DNA of 12,801 bases from Actinomycetota bacterium (GCA_009704445.1 WLED01000024.1:1-12801); one strand, 5' to 3'; shown: positions 1 to 6,408, counted from the stretch's first letter. Numbers and translations: made by a program. The notes: a model not told the origin generated them from the letters alone.

Positions 1-297
1 ATGAAAGATCCATTCGTTTTAATATCAAGCCGAGCAGAAGTAATCATGGCTTTAAAGGATAGATCTCATCGATCTTTTGCTGCCAGGTTGAAGTTAGCCA
101 AAGAAGAGTTAAAGCAGATTAAGGCCCGTGTCCGTGCACTGTCTCCGCAAGCCACATTAGATCGTGGGTATTCAGTCGTTCAGTTAAGTAATGGTGAAAT
201 TCTTACTGATCCAAAACGGTTGAAGGCTGGTGAGCAACTTCGGATGCGCCTAGCAAAAGGAGAGGCAGCAGCCACCGCAAATGGCCCCGATAAGTAA
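1..297 (+). CDS. xseA: Exodeoxyribonuclease VII large subunit, C-terminal fragment (5' end outside the window)
   Basis: This is the last ~98 codons of the ExoVII large subunit, which with XseB degrades single-stranded DNA to oligonucleotides in the cytoplasm. The visible part is the C-terminal helical region, rich in Lys, Arg and Glu (LKLAKEELKQIKARVRALSP). It is followed by the family signature 'LSPQATLDRGYSVVQ' at residues 47-61 and the small beta-rich tail 'GEILTDPKRLKAGEQLRMRLAKGEA'. Full XseA proteins are about 400 aa, so the catalytic region and OB fold lie upstream of the window. The ATG at base 1 is only where the window cuts the reading frame and should not be taken as the start. xseB follows 56 nt downstream on the same strand, the usual xseA-xseB pairing. 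Confidence 0.93.
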   Translation: MKDPFVLISSRAEVIMALKDRSHRSFAARLKLAKEELKQIKARVRALSPQATLDRGYSVVQLSNGEILTDPKRLKAGEQLRMRLAKGEAAATANGPDK

Positions 298-317
298 GCA
301 TTGGCACATGTGCATTT

Positions 318-347
318 TTAACGCTGGTGGCAAAGAGAGAGTAGATT
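318..347 (+). promoter_or_regulatory. Candidate leaderless promoter for xseB
   Basis: TTAACG (318-323) and TAGATT (342-347) are separated by 18 nt. The -10 fits the actinobacterial TANNNT pattern and ends 6 nt before the xseB ATG, so transcription would begin at or next to the start codon. There is no good Shine-Dalgarno sequence; the nearest purine run is AGAGAGAG at 334-341. Readthrough from xseA is equally possible, so this is a moderate call. Confidence 0.35.
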
Positions 348-353
348 TATCCC

Positions 354-545
354 ATGAGTGAGGCCAAGAAGATTTCATATGAAGCTGCTAGAGATGAACT
401 TGCTGAAGTAGTTGAATCACTTGAAGCAGGTAGTGCAACTTTGGAAGAGTCCTTAAAACTTTGGGAACGAGGCGAAGAGTTGGCCAAGATCTGCCAAGAA
501 TGGCTAGATGGTGCCAAGAAAAAACTAGATGCGGCTAAGCCTTAA
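354..545 (+). CDS. xseB: Exodeoxyribonuclease VII small subunit
   Basis: This 63-aa protein is the small subunit of ExoVII, several copies of which bind the XseA C-terminal region. It matches the XseB family across its length: 'SYEAARDELAEVVESLEAGSATLEESLKLWERGEELAKICQEWLDGAKKKL', a two-helix acidic/basic hairpin with the typical turn 'LEAGSATLEESL' around residues 23-34. The length is normal for the family. The start is fixed by an in-frame TAG at 342-344, which leaves the ATG at 354 as the first start codon. The next gene, the fumarase, starts on the base after this stop, so the two are probably cotranscribed and translationally coupled. Confidence 0.95.
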   Translation: MSEAKKISYEAARDELAEVVESLEAGSATLEESLKLWERGEELAKICQEWLDGAKKKLDAAKP

Positions 546-2201
546 ATGCCTCAATTTACTTATTCCGAACTTTTACCTTTAGGTGCAGATACAACTAAGT
601 ACCGCCTTGTAAGTAAAGAAGGCGTAAGTGTGATCAAACTTGGAGATAAAGAGTTTTTGCAAATAGAGCCATCTGCGCTTGAGAAATTAACCGCCGAGGC
701 AATTCATGATATTTCCCATTACTTGCGTTCAGATCATCTTGCCCAGTTAGAAAATATTGTCAAAGATCCAGAGAGTTCTCCCAATGATCGCTTTGTCGCA
801 ATTGATCTTCTGAAAAATGCAAACATTGCAGCTGGTGGAGTTTTACCAATGTGCCAAGACACAGGCACTGCCCTTGTCATGGGTAAAAAAGGTCAATATG
901 TCCTAACAACAAGCAAAGATGAAGTGGCTATTTCGCAGGGAATCTATGATGCCTATACGCAACTTAATCTTAGATATTCTCAAATGGCACCTGTAACAAC
1001 ATGGGAAGAAAAAAACACTGGCAATAATCTGCCAGCACAAATTGAGATTTATTCAGACAGTGACCATCCAGATGAATACAACTTGCTTTACATTGCAAAG
1101 GGTGGCGGAAGTGCGAATAAGTCCTTCCTGTATCAAGAAACCAAAGCCGTCTTAAATCCAGAATCATTTATGACTTGGTTAGATGAAAAGCTTCGCTCCA
1201 TTGGTACTGCAGCTTGTCCGCCATATCACCTTGCAATAGTTATCGGTGGCACAAGTGCCGAGCACACCGTAAAAACTGCAAAGTTAGCAAGTACTAAATA
1301 CTTAGATTCACTTCCTACAACTGGCGATGCTGCAACTGGTCATGGTTTTAGAGACAAAGAACTTGAAGCTAAAGTTTTGGAACTAACAAGAACACTAGGA
1401 ATCGGCGCACAGTTTGGTGGCAAATACTTTTGTCATGACGTTCGCGTTGTTCGTCTTCCGCGCCATGGTGCCTCACTACCCATTGCAATTGCTGTCTCAT
1501 GCTCTGCAGATCGCCAAGCAAAAGCCAAAATCACTAAGGATGGAATATTCCTCGAAGAATTAGAGCGCGATCCTGCGCACTTTTTGCCAGAGACAACCGA
1601 CCTTCACTTAAATGACGCGGTTGTAGCAATTGATTTAAATCAGCCGATGGAAGCCATACGGGCTGAGCTCTCAAAGCATCCTGTGAAAACCAGAGTTTCA
1701 TTAACTGGAACTATGGTTGTTGCTCGAGATTTAGCGCACGCAAAGATTAAAGAGATGATTGATGCAGGAAAGCCAATGCCTGAATACATGAAAAAGTACG
1801 CTGTTTATTACGCGGGCCCTGCAAAAACTCCGGCCGGCTATGCATCGGGTTCCTTTGGTCCAACAACGGCAGGTCGCATGGACTCATACGTGGATTATTT
1901 CCAATCACTGGGTGGTTCTATGGTGATGCTTGCAAAAGGTAATCGCTCTAAAGCGGTAACAAATGCCTGTAAAACACATGGTGGTTTTTATCTTGGATCT
2001 ATCGGTGGGCCAGCAGCCCGTCTTGCACAAGACTGCATCAAAAAAGTTGAGGTTTTGGACTTTGAAGAGTTAGGCATGGAAGCTGTGTGGAAAATAGATG
2101 TCGTAGATTTTCCAGCATTTATTGTTGTTGATGATAAAGGTCAGGATTTTTATGCTGAGACTTCTGTACCCTTAAAGATTAGTACTAAACCAGAAGTTTA
2201 A
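546..2201 (+). CDS. Class I fumarate hydratase ([4Fe-4S], FumA/FumB type)
   Basis: The enzyme interconverts fumarate and malate in the TCA cycle. It is 551 aa and aligns along its whole length with the two-domain class I enzymes such as E. coli FumA. The N-terminal domain carries three Cys at the cluster-ligand positions: C103 (LPMCQDTGTA), C224 (TAACPPYHLA) and C319 (AVSCSADRQAKA). Other conserved blocks are 'NLRYSQMAP', 'IAKGGGSANKSFLYQETKA', 'VIGGTSAEHTVK', 'LGIGAQFGGKYFCHDVRVVRLPRHGAS', 'YYAGPAKTPAGYASGSFGPTTAGRMD' and 'GSIGGPAARLAQ'. The C-terminal domain ends with 'ELGMEAVWKIDVVDFPAFIVVDDKGQDFY'. The ATG directly abuts the xseB TAA (TAAATG) with no clear Shine-Dalgarno, which suggests coupling. 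The same neighbourhood in M. tuberculosis holds a class II fumarase (Rv1098c). I cannot tell from this window whether a class II enzyme exists elsewhere in the genome. Confidence 0.96.
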   Translation: MPQFTYSELLPLGADTTKYRLVSKEGVSVIKLGDKEFLQIEPSALEKLTAEAIHDISHYLRSDHLAQLENIVKDPESSPNDRFVAIDLLKNANIAAGGVLPMCQDTGTALVMGKKGQYVLTTSKDEVAISQGIYDAYTQLNLRYSQMAPVTTWEEKNTGNNLPAQIEIYSDSDHPDEYNLLYIAKGGGSANKSFLYQETKAVLNPESFMTWLDEKLRSIGTAACPPYHLAIVIGGTSAEHTVKTAKLASTKYLDSLPTTGDAATGHGFRDKELEAKVLELTRTLGIGAQFGGKYFCHDVRVVRLPRHGASLPIAIAVSCSADRQAKAKITKDGIFLEELERDPAHFLPETTDLHLNDAVVAIDLNQPMEAIRAELSKHPVKTRVSLTGTMVVARDLAHAKIKEMIDAGKPMPEYMKKYAVYYAGPAKTPAGYASGSFGPTTAGRMDSYVDYFQSLGGSMVMLAKGNRSKAVTNACKTHGGFYLGSIGGPAARLAQDCIKKVEVLDFEELGMEAVWKIDVVDFPAFIVVDDKGQDFYAETSVPLKISTKPEV

Positions 2202-2789
2202 TTAGTACCAGTTACTGCGCTTGTGTTTTGCTAAAGCTTTGCAAGGTGTCTCATAGCGAATACTGATGTAGCGAAGTCCCCAACGAATTTGAGTGACAGG
2301 ATTTGTTCGCCAGTCTGTTGAAACTACATCCATTTTATTTGCAGGCAAGGCTTGCGCAATTCCATGTGCACCAGATCTTTTGTTGTGAGCCTTGTAGCGC
2401 CAGTTGCTTTCCTCTGTCCATAACTTCTCAAGACATGCATACTGAACATGCTTGAAGCCATACTCGTTATAGAGAATATCCTTGGCAACTTTTTTTGCAC
2501 CATAGGGAGTTCGAGCAAGTTCAACTTCAATACTTGCCAAAGAAACCAGTGCTAAATCTTTTGAAAATATCGCACCGGCAATCGTTGTAAAGCTCTCACC
2601 TAAAAAGGAGGATTCTGACGCCGGATCGATAGCCACCACAGATTTAGAGGCTTCTAGGCCAACAACCGAATTCTCAGTCGCACTTGCCTTAGGCAACAAA
2701 GCCACGGCCAGTAAAAGTCCAGCAATAAGCGCCCAGGCGATCACAGCTTTTTTCGTGAACATTCCCGTAATCGTTGTTATCGAACTCAT
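2202..2789 (-). CDS. Secreted lytic transglycosylase-like (SLT domain) protein
   Basis: This is a predicted peptidoglycan-cleaving protein outside the membrane. I place the start at the ATG 2789-2787, giving 195 aa, because AGAAAGGAG (complement of 2798-2806) lies exactly 8 nt upstream. The longer GTG-initiated frame from 2816 would translate that Shine-Dalgarno. Residues ~15-37 form a hydrophobic signal segment ending in 'KASA', a plausible AXA signal-peptidase site. Residues ~40-110 are a linker of unknown role. The C-terminal ~80 residues match actinobacterial SLT proteins: 'YACLEKLWTEESNWRYKA', 'SGAHGIAQALPANKM' and 'DWRTNPVTQIRWGLRYI', ending 'NWY'. E127 in 'ESNW' is the expected catalytic acid. 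C119 and C183 could form the disulfide usual in this group. Its stop abuts the fumarase stop. The 288-nt upstream region carries a structured leader. Confidence 0.88.
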   Translation of the reverse strand: MSSITTITGMFTKKAVIAWALIAGLLLAVALLPKASATENSVVGLEASKSVVAIDPASESSFLGESFTTIAGAIFSKDLALVSLASIEVELARTPYGAKKVAKDILYNEYGFKHVQYACLEKLWTEESNWRYKAHNKRSGAHGIAQALPANKMDVVSTDWRTNPVTQIRWGLRYISIRYETPCKALAKHKRSNWY

Positions 2790-2822
2790 CCCTGGCACTC
2801 CTTTCTGACTCATCACTTCTGG

Positions 2823-2958
2823 CTAGATCCCTAATCCCGTGGGTCTCACCCTTGCCGATCCTTACTGTGGCCCCATGGCCGATCAGCCTCAAAAGAGGCT
2901 TCAAGTACTACGGGGATGTGGCTATCGTGCGCCACGATGGCGCCTCGGGCAAATCTAA
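2823..2958 (-). promoter_or_regulatory. Structured 5' leader RNA of the lytic transglycosylase gene (candidate riboregulator)
   Basis: The 288 nt between the transglycosylase start (2789) and the phoH stop (3078) hold no credible gene but many stems when read on the minus strand. A long-range closing stem pairs UUAGAU (2958-2953) with AUCUAG (2828-2823). Directly inside it, UUGCC(C)GA (2952-2945) pairs with UCGGCAA (2858-2852), with one bulged C. The interior holds GCGCCA-UCG-UGGCGC (2943-2929), AGCCUC-UUUU-GAGGCU (2900-2885), CCCC/GGGG (2915-2912 with 2874-2871) and GGGU-GAG-ACCC (2851-2841). An alternative hairpin AUCGUG-GCG-CACGAU (2938-2924) excludes the first interior one. The element ends about 17 nt before the Shine-Dalgarno. 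Known c-di-AMP (ydaO) riboswitches regulate actinobacterial wall hydrolases, but I do not see the ydaO core sequences. No convincing promoter is visible; acgcta (2961-2966, TAGCGT on minus) is a weak -10. Confidence 0.5.
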
Positions 2959-3077
2959 GTACGCTAAAGTCGCAAATTCACAGGTAAGTTTTTTGCTGTG
3001 GACTGGTAAAACCGCAGGTCAGTTAGGGTAATGTCCGAAATGCACCAAATGTGACTGTGAGATTGAATTAGGGGTCT

Positions 3078-4394
3078 TTAGCCCGAGACGGGTCCCTCTA
3101 AAAGCTCCGTGACCAGGGCTGCGATCGGCGAGCGCTCGCTTCTAGTCAAAGTGACGTGGGCAAAGAGTGGATGGCCCTTCAAAGTTTCGACCACGGCCAC
3201 GACCCCGTCATGGCGACCGACCCGCAGATTGTCTCTTTGGGCAACATCGTGGGTTAGAACCACCCTGGAGGCCGTTCCAATTCTGGATAGGACAGTCAGT
3301 AAGACACCTCGTTCTAGAGATTGCGCTTCATCAACGATGACAAAGGAGTCGTGAAGTGACCGGCCACGAATATGTGTCAAGGGTAAAACTTCAATTAAGC
3401 CACGGTCGATAATCTCATCGATAACTGCCTGACTAACTAGCGCCCCTAAAGTGTCAAAGACGGCCTGAGCCCATGGCGACATCTTTTCGCCTTCAGATCC
3501 TGGCAGATAACCCAACTCTTGCCCGCCAACTGGATAGAGCGGGCGGAAGATAACAACCTTCTTGTGAAGACGTTTTTCCATTACAGCTTCTAGTCCAGCA
3601 CACAATGCCAAAGCGGACTTACCCGTTCCTGCTCGTCCGCCGAGAGAGACAATTCCCACTGATTCATCCAGCAATATGTCTAATGCAATTCTTTGCTCAG
3701 CGCTTCGGCCATGCAATCCAAAAGCCTGGCGATCTCCCCTTACTAGCTTTAACTGTTTATCTGCAGTAACACGTGCCAAGGCGCTGCTCTTTTGAGAATG
3801 CAAAACAATGCCAGTATGAACTGGAAGTTGATGAGCTGCTTCATGATCTGCAAGTTCGCGAGCATATAGATCATCAATTACAGATGAGTCAACGTGTAGC
3901 TCTTCTATGCCAGTCCATCCGCTGTTTGATACTAACTCGGCTAAATACTCTTGTGCCTCGACTCCCACTGATGAAGCCTTCACGCGAAGAGGCAAATCTT
4001 TTGTGACAAGCACTACCTCTTTGCCATCAGACATCAGATTTTTTGCAATAGCAAGAATCCTCGTGTCATTGGTTCCATCACGCAAGAAACCATGAGGCAA
4101 AGTAGAAAGTTCTGTGTGATTGAGCTCGACAGATAAAGTGCCACCTTCTGGCGTAATCGATAGGGGCTTATCTAATCTGCCGTGTGTTATTCGCAAATCA
4201 TCTAATGCTCTCAAGGCTGCTCGGGCGAAATAGCCCAACTCTGGATGATCTCTTTTTGTTTCAAGCTCTCCGATAACAGAGATTGGAATGATCACTTCAT
4301 GTTCGGCAAACTTAAGCAGGGCCCCTGGGTCTGCAAGCAAAACGCTGGTATCTAAAACAAAGGTTTTTCGCCCTTTTTGGACATTAGCAGCCAA
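3078..4394 (-). CDS. phoH2: PIN-PhoH family protein (PhoH2-like RNase/ATPase)
   Basis: This 438-aa two-domain protein resembles mycobacterial PhoH2 (Rv1095), reported as a sequence-dependent RNA helicase/RNase. The N-terminal PIN nuclease domain (about 10-155) has 'FVLDTSVLLADP' (D15), 'IGELE' (E43), 'GTNDTRILA' (D110) and 'VLVTKDLPLR' (D133), the expected four metal-binding acids. The C-terminal PhoH P-loop ATPase domain (about 220-435) has Walker A 'GRAGTGKS' (253-260), 'VIFRPLYPVGGQELGYLPG' (281-299), Walker B 'FVIVDEAQ' (351-358) and 'LTHDVAQRDNLRVGRHDG' (380-397). The start codon is TTG (4394-4392); its Shine-Dalgarno GTAGGAG (complement of 4401-4407) lies 6 nt upstream. In mycobacteria a small antitoxin-like ORF (phoAT) precedes phoH2; I see none in the 118 nt upstream here. 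Confidence 0.93.
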   Translation of the reverse strand: MAANVQKGRKTFVLDTSVLLADPGALLKFAEHEVIIPISVIGELETKRDHPELGYFARAALRALDDLRITHGRLDKPLSITPEGGTLSVELNHTELSTLPHGFLRDGTNDTRILAIAKNLMSDGKEVVLVTKDLPLRVKASSVGVEAQEYLAELVSNSGWTGIEELHVDSSVIDDLYARELADHEAAHQLPVHTGIVLHSQKSSALARVTADKQLKLVRGDRQAFGLHGRSAEQRIALDILLDESVGIVSLGGRAGTGKSALALCAGLEAVMEKRLHKKVVIFRPLYPVGGQELGYLPGSEGEKMSPWAQAVFDTLGALVSQAVIDEIIDRGLIEVLPLTHIRGRSLHDSFVIVDEAQSLERGVLLTVLSRIGTASRVVLTHDVAQRDNLRVGRHDGVVAVVETLKGHPLFAHVTLTRSERSPIAALVTELLEGPVSG

Positions 4395-4462
4395 TGCTTA
4401 CTCCTACATTTAATTGTGTGAGGGGTTGCTTCCGATAGAGAAAAGGTAGAACTTATCTGCTC

Positions 4463-4491
4463 GTTATTTGTGCAGACACGCTAGAAGTCAA
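4463..4491 (-). promoter_or_regulatory. Candidate promoter for phoH2
   Basis: On the minus strand, TTGACT (complement of 4486-4491) and AATAAC (complement of 4463-4468) are separated by 17 nt. They lie in the 118-nt gap between the prenyltransferase stop and the phoH2 Shine-Dalgarno. The -35 is strong; the -10 matches TATAAT at 4 of 6 positions. It would give a 5' UTR of roughly 60 nt, consistent with phoH2 having a good Shine-Dalgarno. Confidence 0.4.
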
Positions 4492-4512
4492 AGTGAAATT
4501 TGAACTACTGAT

Positions 4513-5289
4513 TTATGAACCAAAGCGCCGTTGTCTCACAGAGTAAGAACGTAAGGCTCGAAGAAAATCAACCCTTCGAAAATCAGGCCAATATGCTTCG
4601 CAAAAGTAGTACTCAGATGTTGCGCTTTGCCACAACAAGAAGCCACCTAAGCGTTGCTCCCCTGATGTACGAATCAAAAGTTCGGGGTCTGGTTGACCGG
4701 CTGTATATAAAAACTTTGAAATATCTTCAGTTGTTAGATCTGCGGCTGCATCATTGAGTGATCGCCCAGCCTGGGCTTCTTGACTCATGTAGCTTTTAAC
4801 AGCATCGACAATCTCGCGTCGCCCGCCATAGCTAATTGCAACATTTACCTCTACGCCATCATTTCGAACCGGCTTTAAGGCGCTGAGTTTTTGTTCAAGC
4901 CATTCGGGCAGCAAATCCAATGCACCTACAGGCTTAATGTTCCAGCGACCTGTTGCTGCTAACTGATCAACTGTATCTCCAATTATTTTTAGTAACTCTT
5001 CAATTTCTTCTTCAGATCTTTTGAAGTTATCAGTGGAAAGCAACCACAACGTAACAACTTTAACTTCTGCCTCTTCGCACCATCCTAAGAACTCAATGAT
5101 TTTTCCAGCGCCTGCTTTATGTCCATGTGGATCATGAGATGTTGGATTTGATTTAGCCCATCTTCTATTGCCATCCAAAATCACTCCCACATGGTGTGGA
5201 GTTTTTGAGAAATCTAATGAACGAACTAAGCGCCGTTCATAGAGTGGATAGAGCAGCGATTTAATTAGCTTACGAATACTGTCGAACAA
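4513..5289 (-). CDS. Cis-prenyltransferase, short-chain Rv1086-like (Z-farnesyl diphosphate synthase type)
   Basis: The protein belongs to the undecaprenyl diphosphate synthase (UppS) family, which condenses isopentenyl diphosphate onto allylic diphosphates in the cis configuration at the membrane. Key blocks, numbered from the longest frame (TTG 5334), are 'GVILDGNRRWAK' with catalytic D54, 'TLWLLSTDNFKRS' (95-107), 'NVAISYGGRREIVDAV' and 'DPELLIRTSGEQRLGGFLLWQSATSEYYFCEAYWPDFRRVDFLRAL'. It most resembles M. tuberculosis Rv1086, a Z-FPP synthase. L98 occupies the place of E. coli UppS A69, where a bulky residue shortens the product. I choose the TTG at 5289-5287 (258 aa) because GGAG (complement of 5297-5300) lies 7 nt upstream and the N-terminus then matches Rv1086. 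The TTG at 5334 has no Shine-Dalgarno. The gene overlaps the DUF3817 stop by 20 nt. Confidence 0.9.
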   Translation of the reverse strand: MFDSIRKLIKSLLYPLYERRLVRSLDFSKTPHHVGVILDGNRRWAKSNPTSHDPHGHKAGAGKIIEFLGWCEEAEVKVVTLWLLSTDNFKRSEEEIEELLKIIGDTVDQLAATGRWNIKPVGALDLLPEWLEQKLSALKPVRNDGVEVNVAISYGGRREIVDAVKSYMSQEAQAGRSLNDAAADLTTEDISKFLYTAGQPDPELLIRTSGEQRLGGFLLWQSATSEYYFCEAYWPDFRRVDFLRALRSYSVRQRRFGS

Positions 5290-5569
5290 CTCTGCGCTCC
5301 GCTGCAAATGAGGCGATTGGAAGCGTGCCAGCAAGAATCAACCAGACAGTCTTTTTAAGAGACCAACGTGCTTTTGTTGCAAACTGAAGAGCAGTTAGAA
5401 CATATGCTGCGTATATCCATCCGTGAACAAATGGGATCCAGGCGACCATCGATTTCCAGTCTTCATTATTGAAAAGATAGACAACCGGCAAATCTACAAA
5501 CCAAAGAAGCAAAGACATTACCCCTGCAATTATGGCCATTACTCTAAACCGCTTTAGTGCACCGCTCAT
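5270..5569 (-). CDS. DUF3817 integral membrane protein
   Basis: This 99-aa membrane protein has three predicted helices at about residues 10-33, 42-63 and 72-90. The DUF3817 signatures are 'WIPFVHGWIYAAYVLTALQFA', then 'RWSLKKTVWLILAGTLPIASFAAERRVV'. The family is widespread in Actinobacteria and Bacilli and its biochemical role is unknown to me. Its ATG shares an ATGA overlap with the SURF1 stop (5566-5569), and its 3' end overlaps the prenyltransferase gene. The three are therefore almost certainly one translationally coupled operon. The company of SURF1 may hint at a membrane or oxidase-related role, but that is inference. Confidence 0.88.
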   Translation of the reverse strand: MSGALKRFRVMAIIAGVMSLLLWFVDLPVVYLFNNEDWKSMVAWIPFVHGWIYAAYVLTALQFATKARWSLKKTVWLILAGTLPIASFAAERRVVRQYS

Positions 5570-6276
5570 GTGCTAACTCTACGACGATAGAAGGGTAGAA
5601 AGACAACAACGGCAGCCATTAACCACCAAATCACTACATATGAAAGGTGCTGCCAGTAAAAACCAGGGATTCGAGACTGTAATTTCTCTGGGACAACTCT
5701 TGTGCGCTCTAGTGATTGATCTCTTGTAGCTTCAGAAGTTGCAACTACATACCCATCAAATAGATCCAGATCGGTCAGGGATGTGATCACTGCGCTATCT
5801 AGCCGTGAAATTTCACCAGGTAGGTTTCTGGCTCGATCCCCATCTTGACTGGCAACAAGCAAGCCTTCAATTTGAATATTCATAGATTGCTGAATATCTG
5901 GATTCAATAATCTTTCTGACCACAGCCCACGTACGACCAAAATTGCTGAATTATCACCAATCTGTAAAAGCGCAGACTCCCAATCCTGAATAACTCCATC
6001 TCCATCTTTTTGATTTGGGGCTTTAAAGTTTGCAATGTACTTACCTGTTATTGAAACAGTTCGATTAAGGGCAGAAGCAGGAATTGCTTCTCGAGGACTT
6101 GTAATGGATTCAAGTGGAACCACATTTGTGTCGATGGTCGTAGCAACTTGTAAGGACTCTTTTAGATCTGCAGCTCGCTGCAGTTGCCAAAAACCTAATG
6201 AGACAAAAAGAGCGGTTACAAGTAATACTGCAACAGCTTGGCCAAGTTTGGTAAGAAAACTACTCTTTTGAGTCAT
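5566..6276 (-). CDS. SURF1 family cytochrome c oxidase assembly protein
   Basis: SURF1 proteins help assemble haem-copper cytochrome oxidase, probably by delivering or holding haem a. I place the start at the ATG 6276-6274 (236 aa); the 20 residues upstream in frame (from a TTG at 6336) have no family resemblance and overlay a small gene in another frame. Features are an N-terminal membrane helix running into the signature 'LGFWQLQRAADLK', a large extracytoplasmic domain with 'GKYIANF' and 'AILVVRGLW', and 'PGFYWQHLSYVVIWWLMAAVVVFLPFYRRR' as the second helix. The His of 'QHLSYVVIWW' sits at the conserved SURF1 C-terminal His position. The start overlaps the end of the upstream 44-aa ORF and the stop overlaps the DUF3817 start. 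Confidence 0.9.
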   Translation of the reverse strand: MTQKSSFLTKLGQAVAVLLVTALFVSLGFWQLQRAADLKESLQVATTIDTNVVPLESITSPREAIPASALNRTVSITGKYIANFKAPNQKDGDGVIQDWESALLQIGDNSAILVVRGLWSERLLNPDIQQSMNIQIEGLLVASQDGDRARNLPGEISRLDSAVITSLTDLDLFDGYVVATSEATRDQSLERTRVVPEKLQSRIPGFYWQHLSYVVIWWLMAAVVVFLPFYRRRVST

Positions 6277-6394
6277 CGCTTCGATTAACACCCATGAAGC
6301 GCTTATAAAAATTGCGCAACAGGAATGCAACGGCAATTACCAGCAGGCCAACTGTCAGAGAACCTGCTGAGCCCATAAATACATCTTCTTCCAT
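6260..6394 (-). CDS. Small single-span membrane protein (44 aa, or 38 aa from the second ATG)
   Basis: This short ORF reads MEEDVFMGSAGSLTVGLL, then 'VIAVAFLLRNFYKRFMGV' and a polar 'NRSDDSKE' tail. The layout is typical of a real micro-protein: one membrane helix (about 12-26), a basic cytoplasmic flank (RNFYKR) and an acidic end. It overlaps the SURF1 start by 17 nt in another frame, which fits a coupled operon. The second ATG (6376-6374) may be the real start. It has a GGAAG-like sequence about 10 nt upstream, and a GATTAT -10 box at 6403-6398 is too close to the first ATG to leave a leader. I do not recognise a named family. A role linked to oxidase assembly is only suggested by its position. 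Confidence 0.6.
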   Translation of the reverse strand: MEEDVFMGSAGSLTVGLLVIAVAFLLRNFYKRFMGVNRSDDSKE

Positions 6395-6403
6395 GAGATA
6401 ATC
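6394..6403. promoter_or_regulatory. Divergent promoter with overlapping -10 boxes (DUF4307-greA / SURF1 operon)
   Basis: On the plus strand TGaGATAAT (6394-6402) is an extended -10 that ends 6 nt before the DUF4307 ATG at 6409, implying a leaderless message. On the minus strand GATTAT (6403-6398) is the -10 for the SURF1 operon and overlaps the plus-strand box by five bases. No clear -35 is seen on either side. The two transcription units start only 14 nt apart by first ATG, so there is no room for another arrangement. Confidence 0.5.
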
Positions 6404-6408
6404 ATGTC

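Noticed and set aside
2790..2816. GTG start at 2816 for the transglycosylase
   Set aside because: The added residues would be encoded by the Shine-Dalgarno AGAAAGGAG itself; the ATG at 2789 has ideal 8-nt spacing.
2774..3031. 85-codon plus-strand open frame over the transglycosylase leader
   Set aside because: It lies antisense to the structured leader and the transglycosylase start, has no Shine-Dalgarno or family resemblance, and its openness follows from the palindromic stems.
2790..3077. c-di-AMP (ydaO) riboswitch call
   Set aside because: The position and target gene fit, but the conserved core segments of ydaO were not recognisable by eye, so the element is reported only as a structured leader of unknown class.
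3109..4095. Plus-strand open frames opposite phoH2
   Set aside because: They are antisense shadows of a strongly conserved coding sequence, with no homology signal or ribosome binding sites.
6277..6336. N-terminal extension of SURF1 to a TTG at 6336
   Set aside because: The extension has no SURF1 similarity and overlaps the better-supported 44-aa membrane ORF in another frame.
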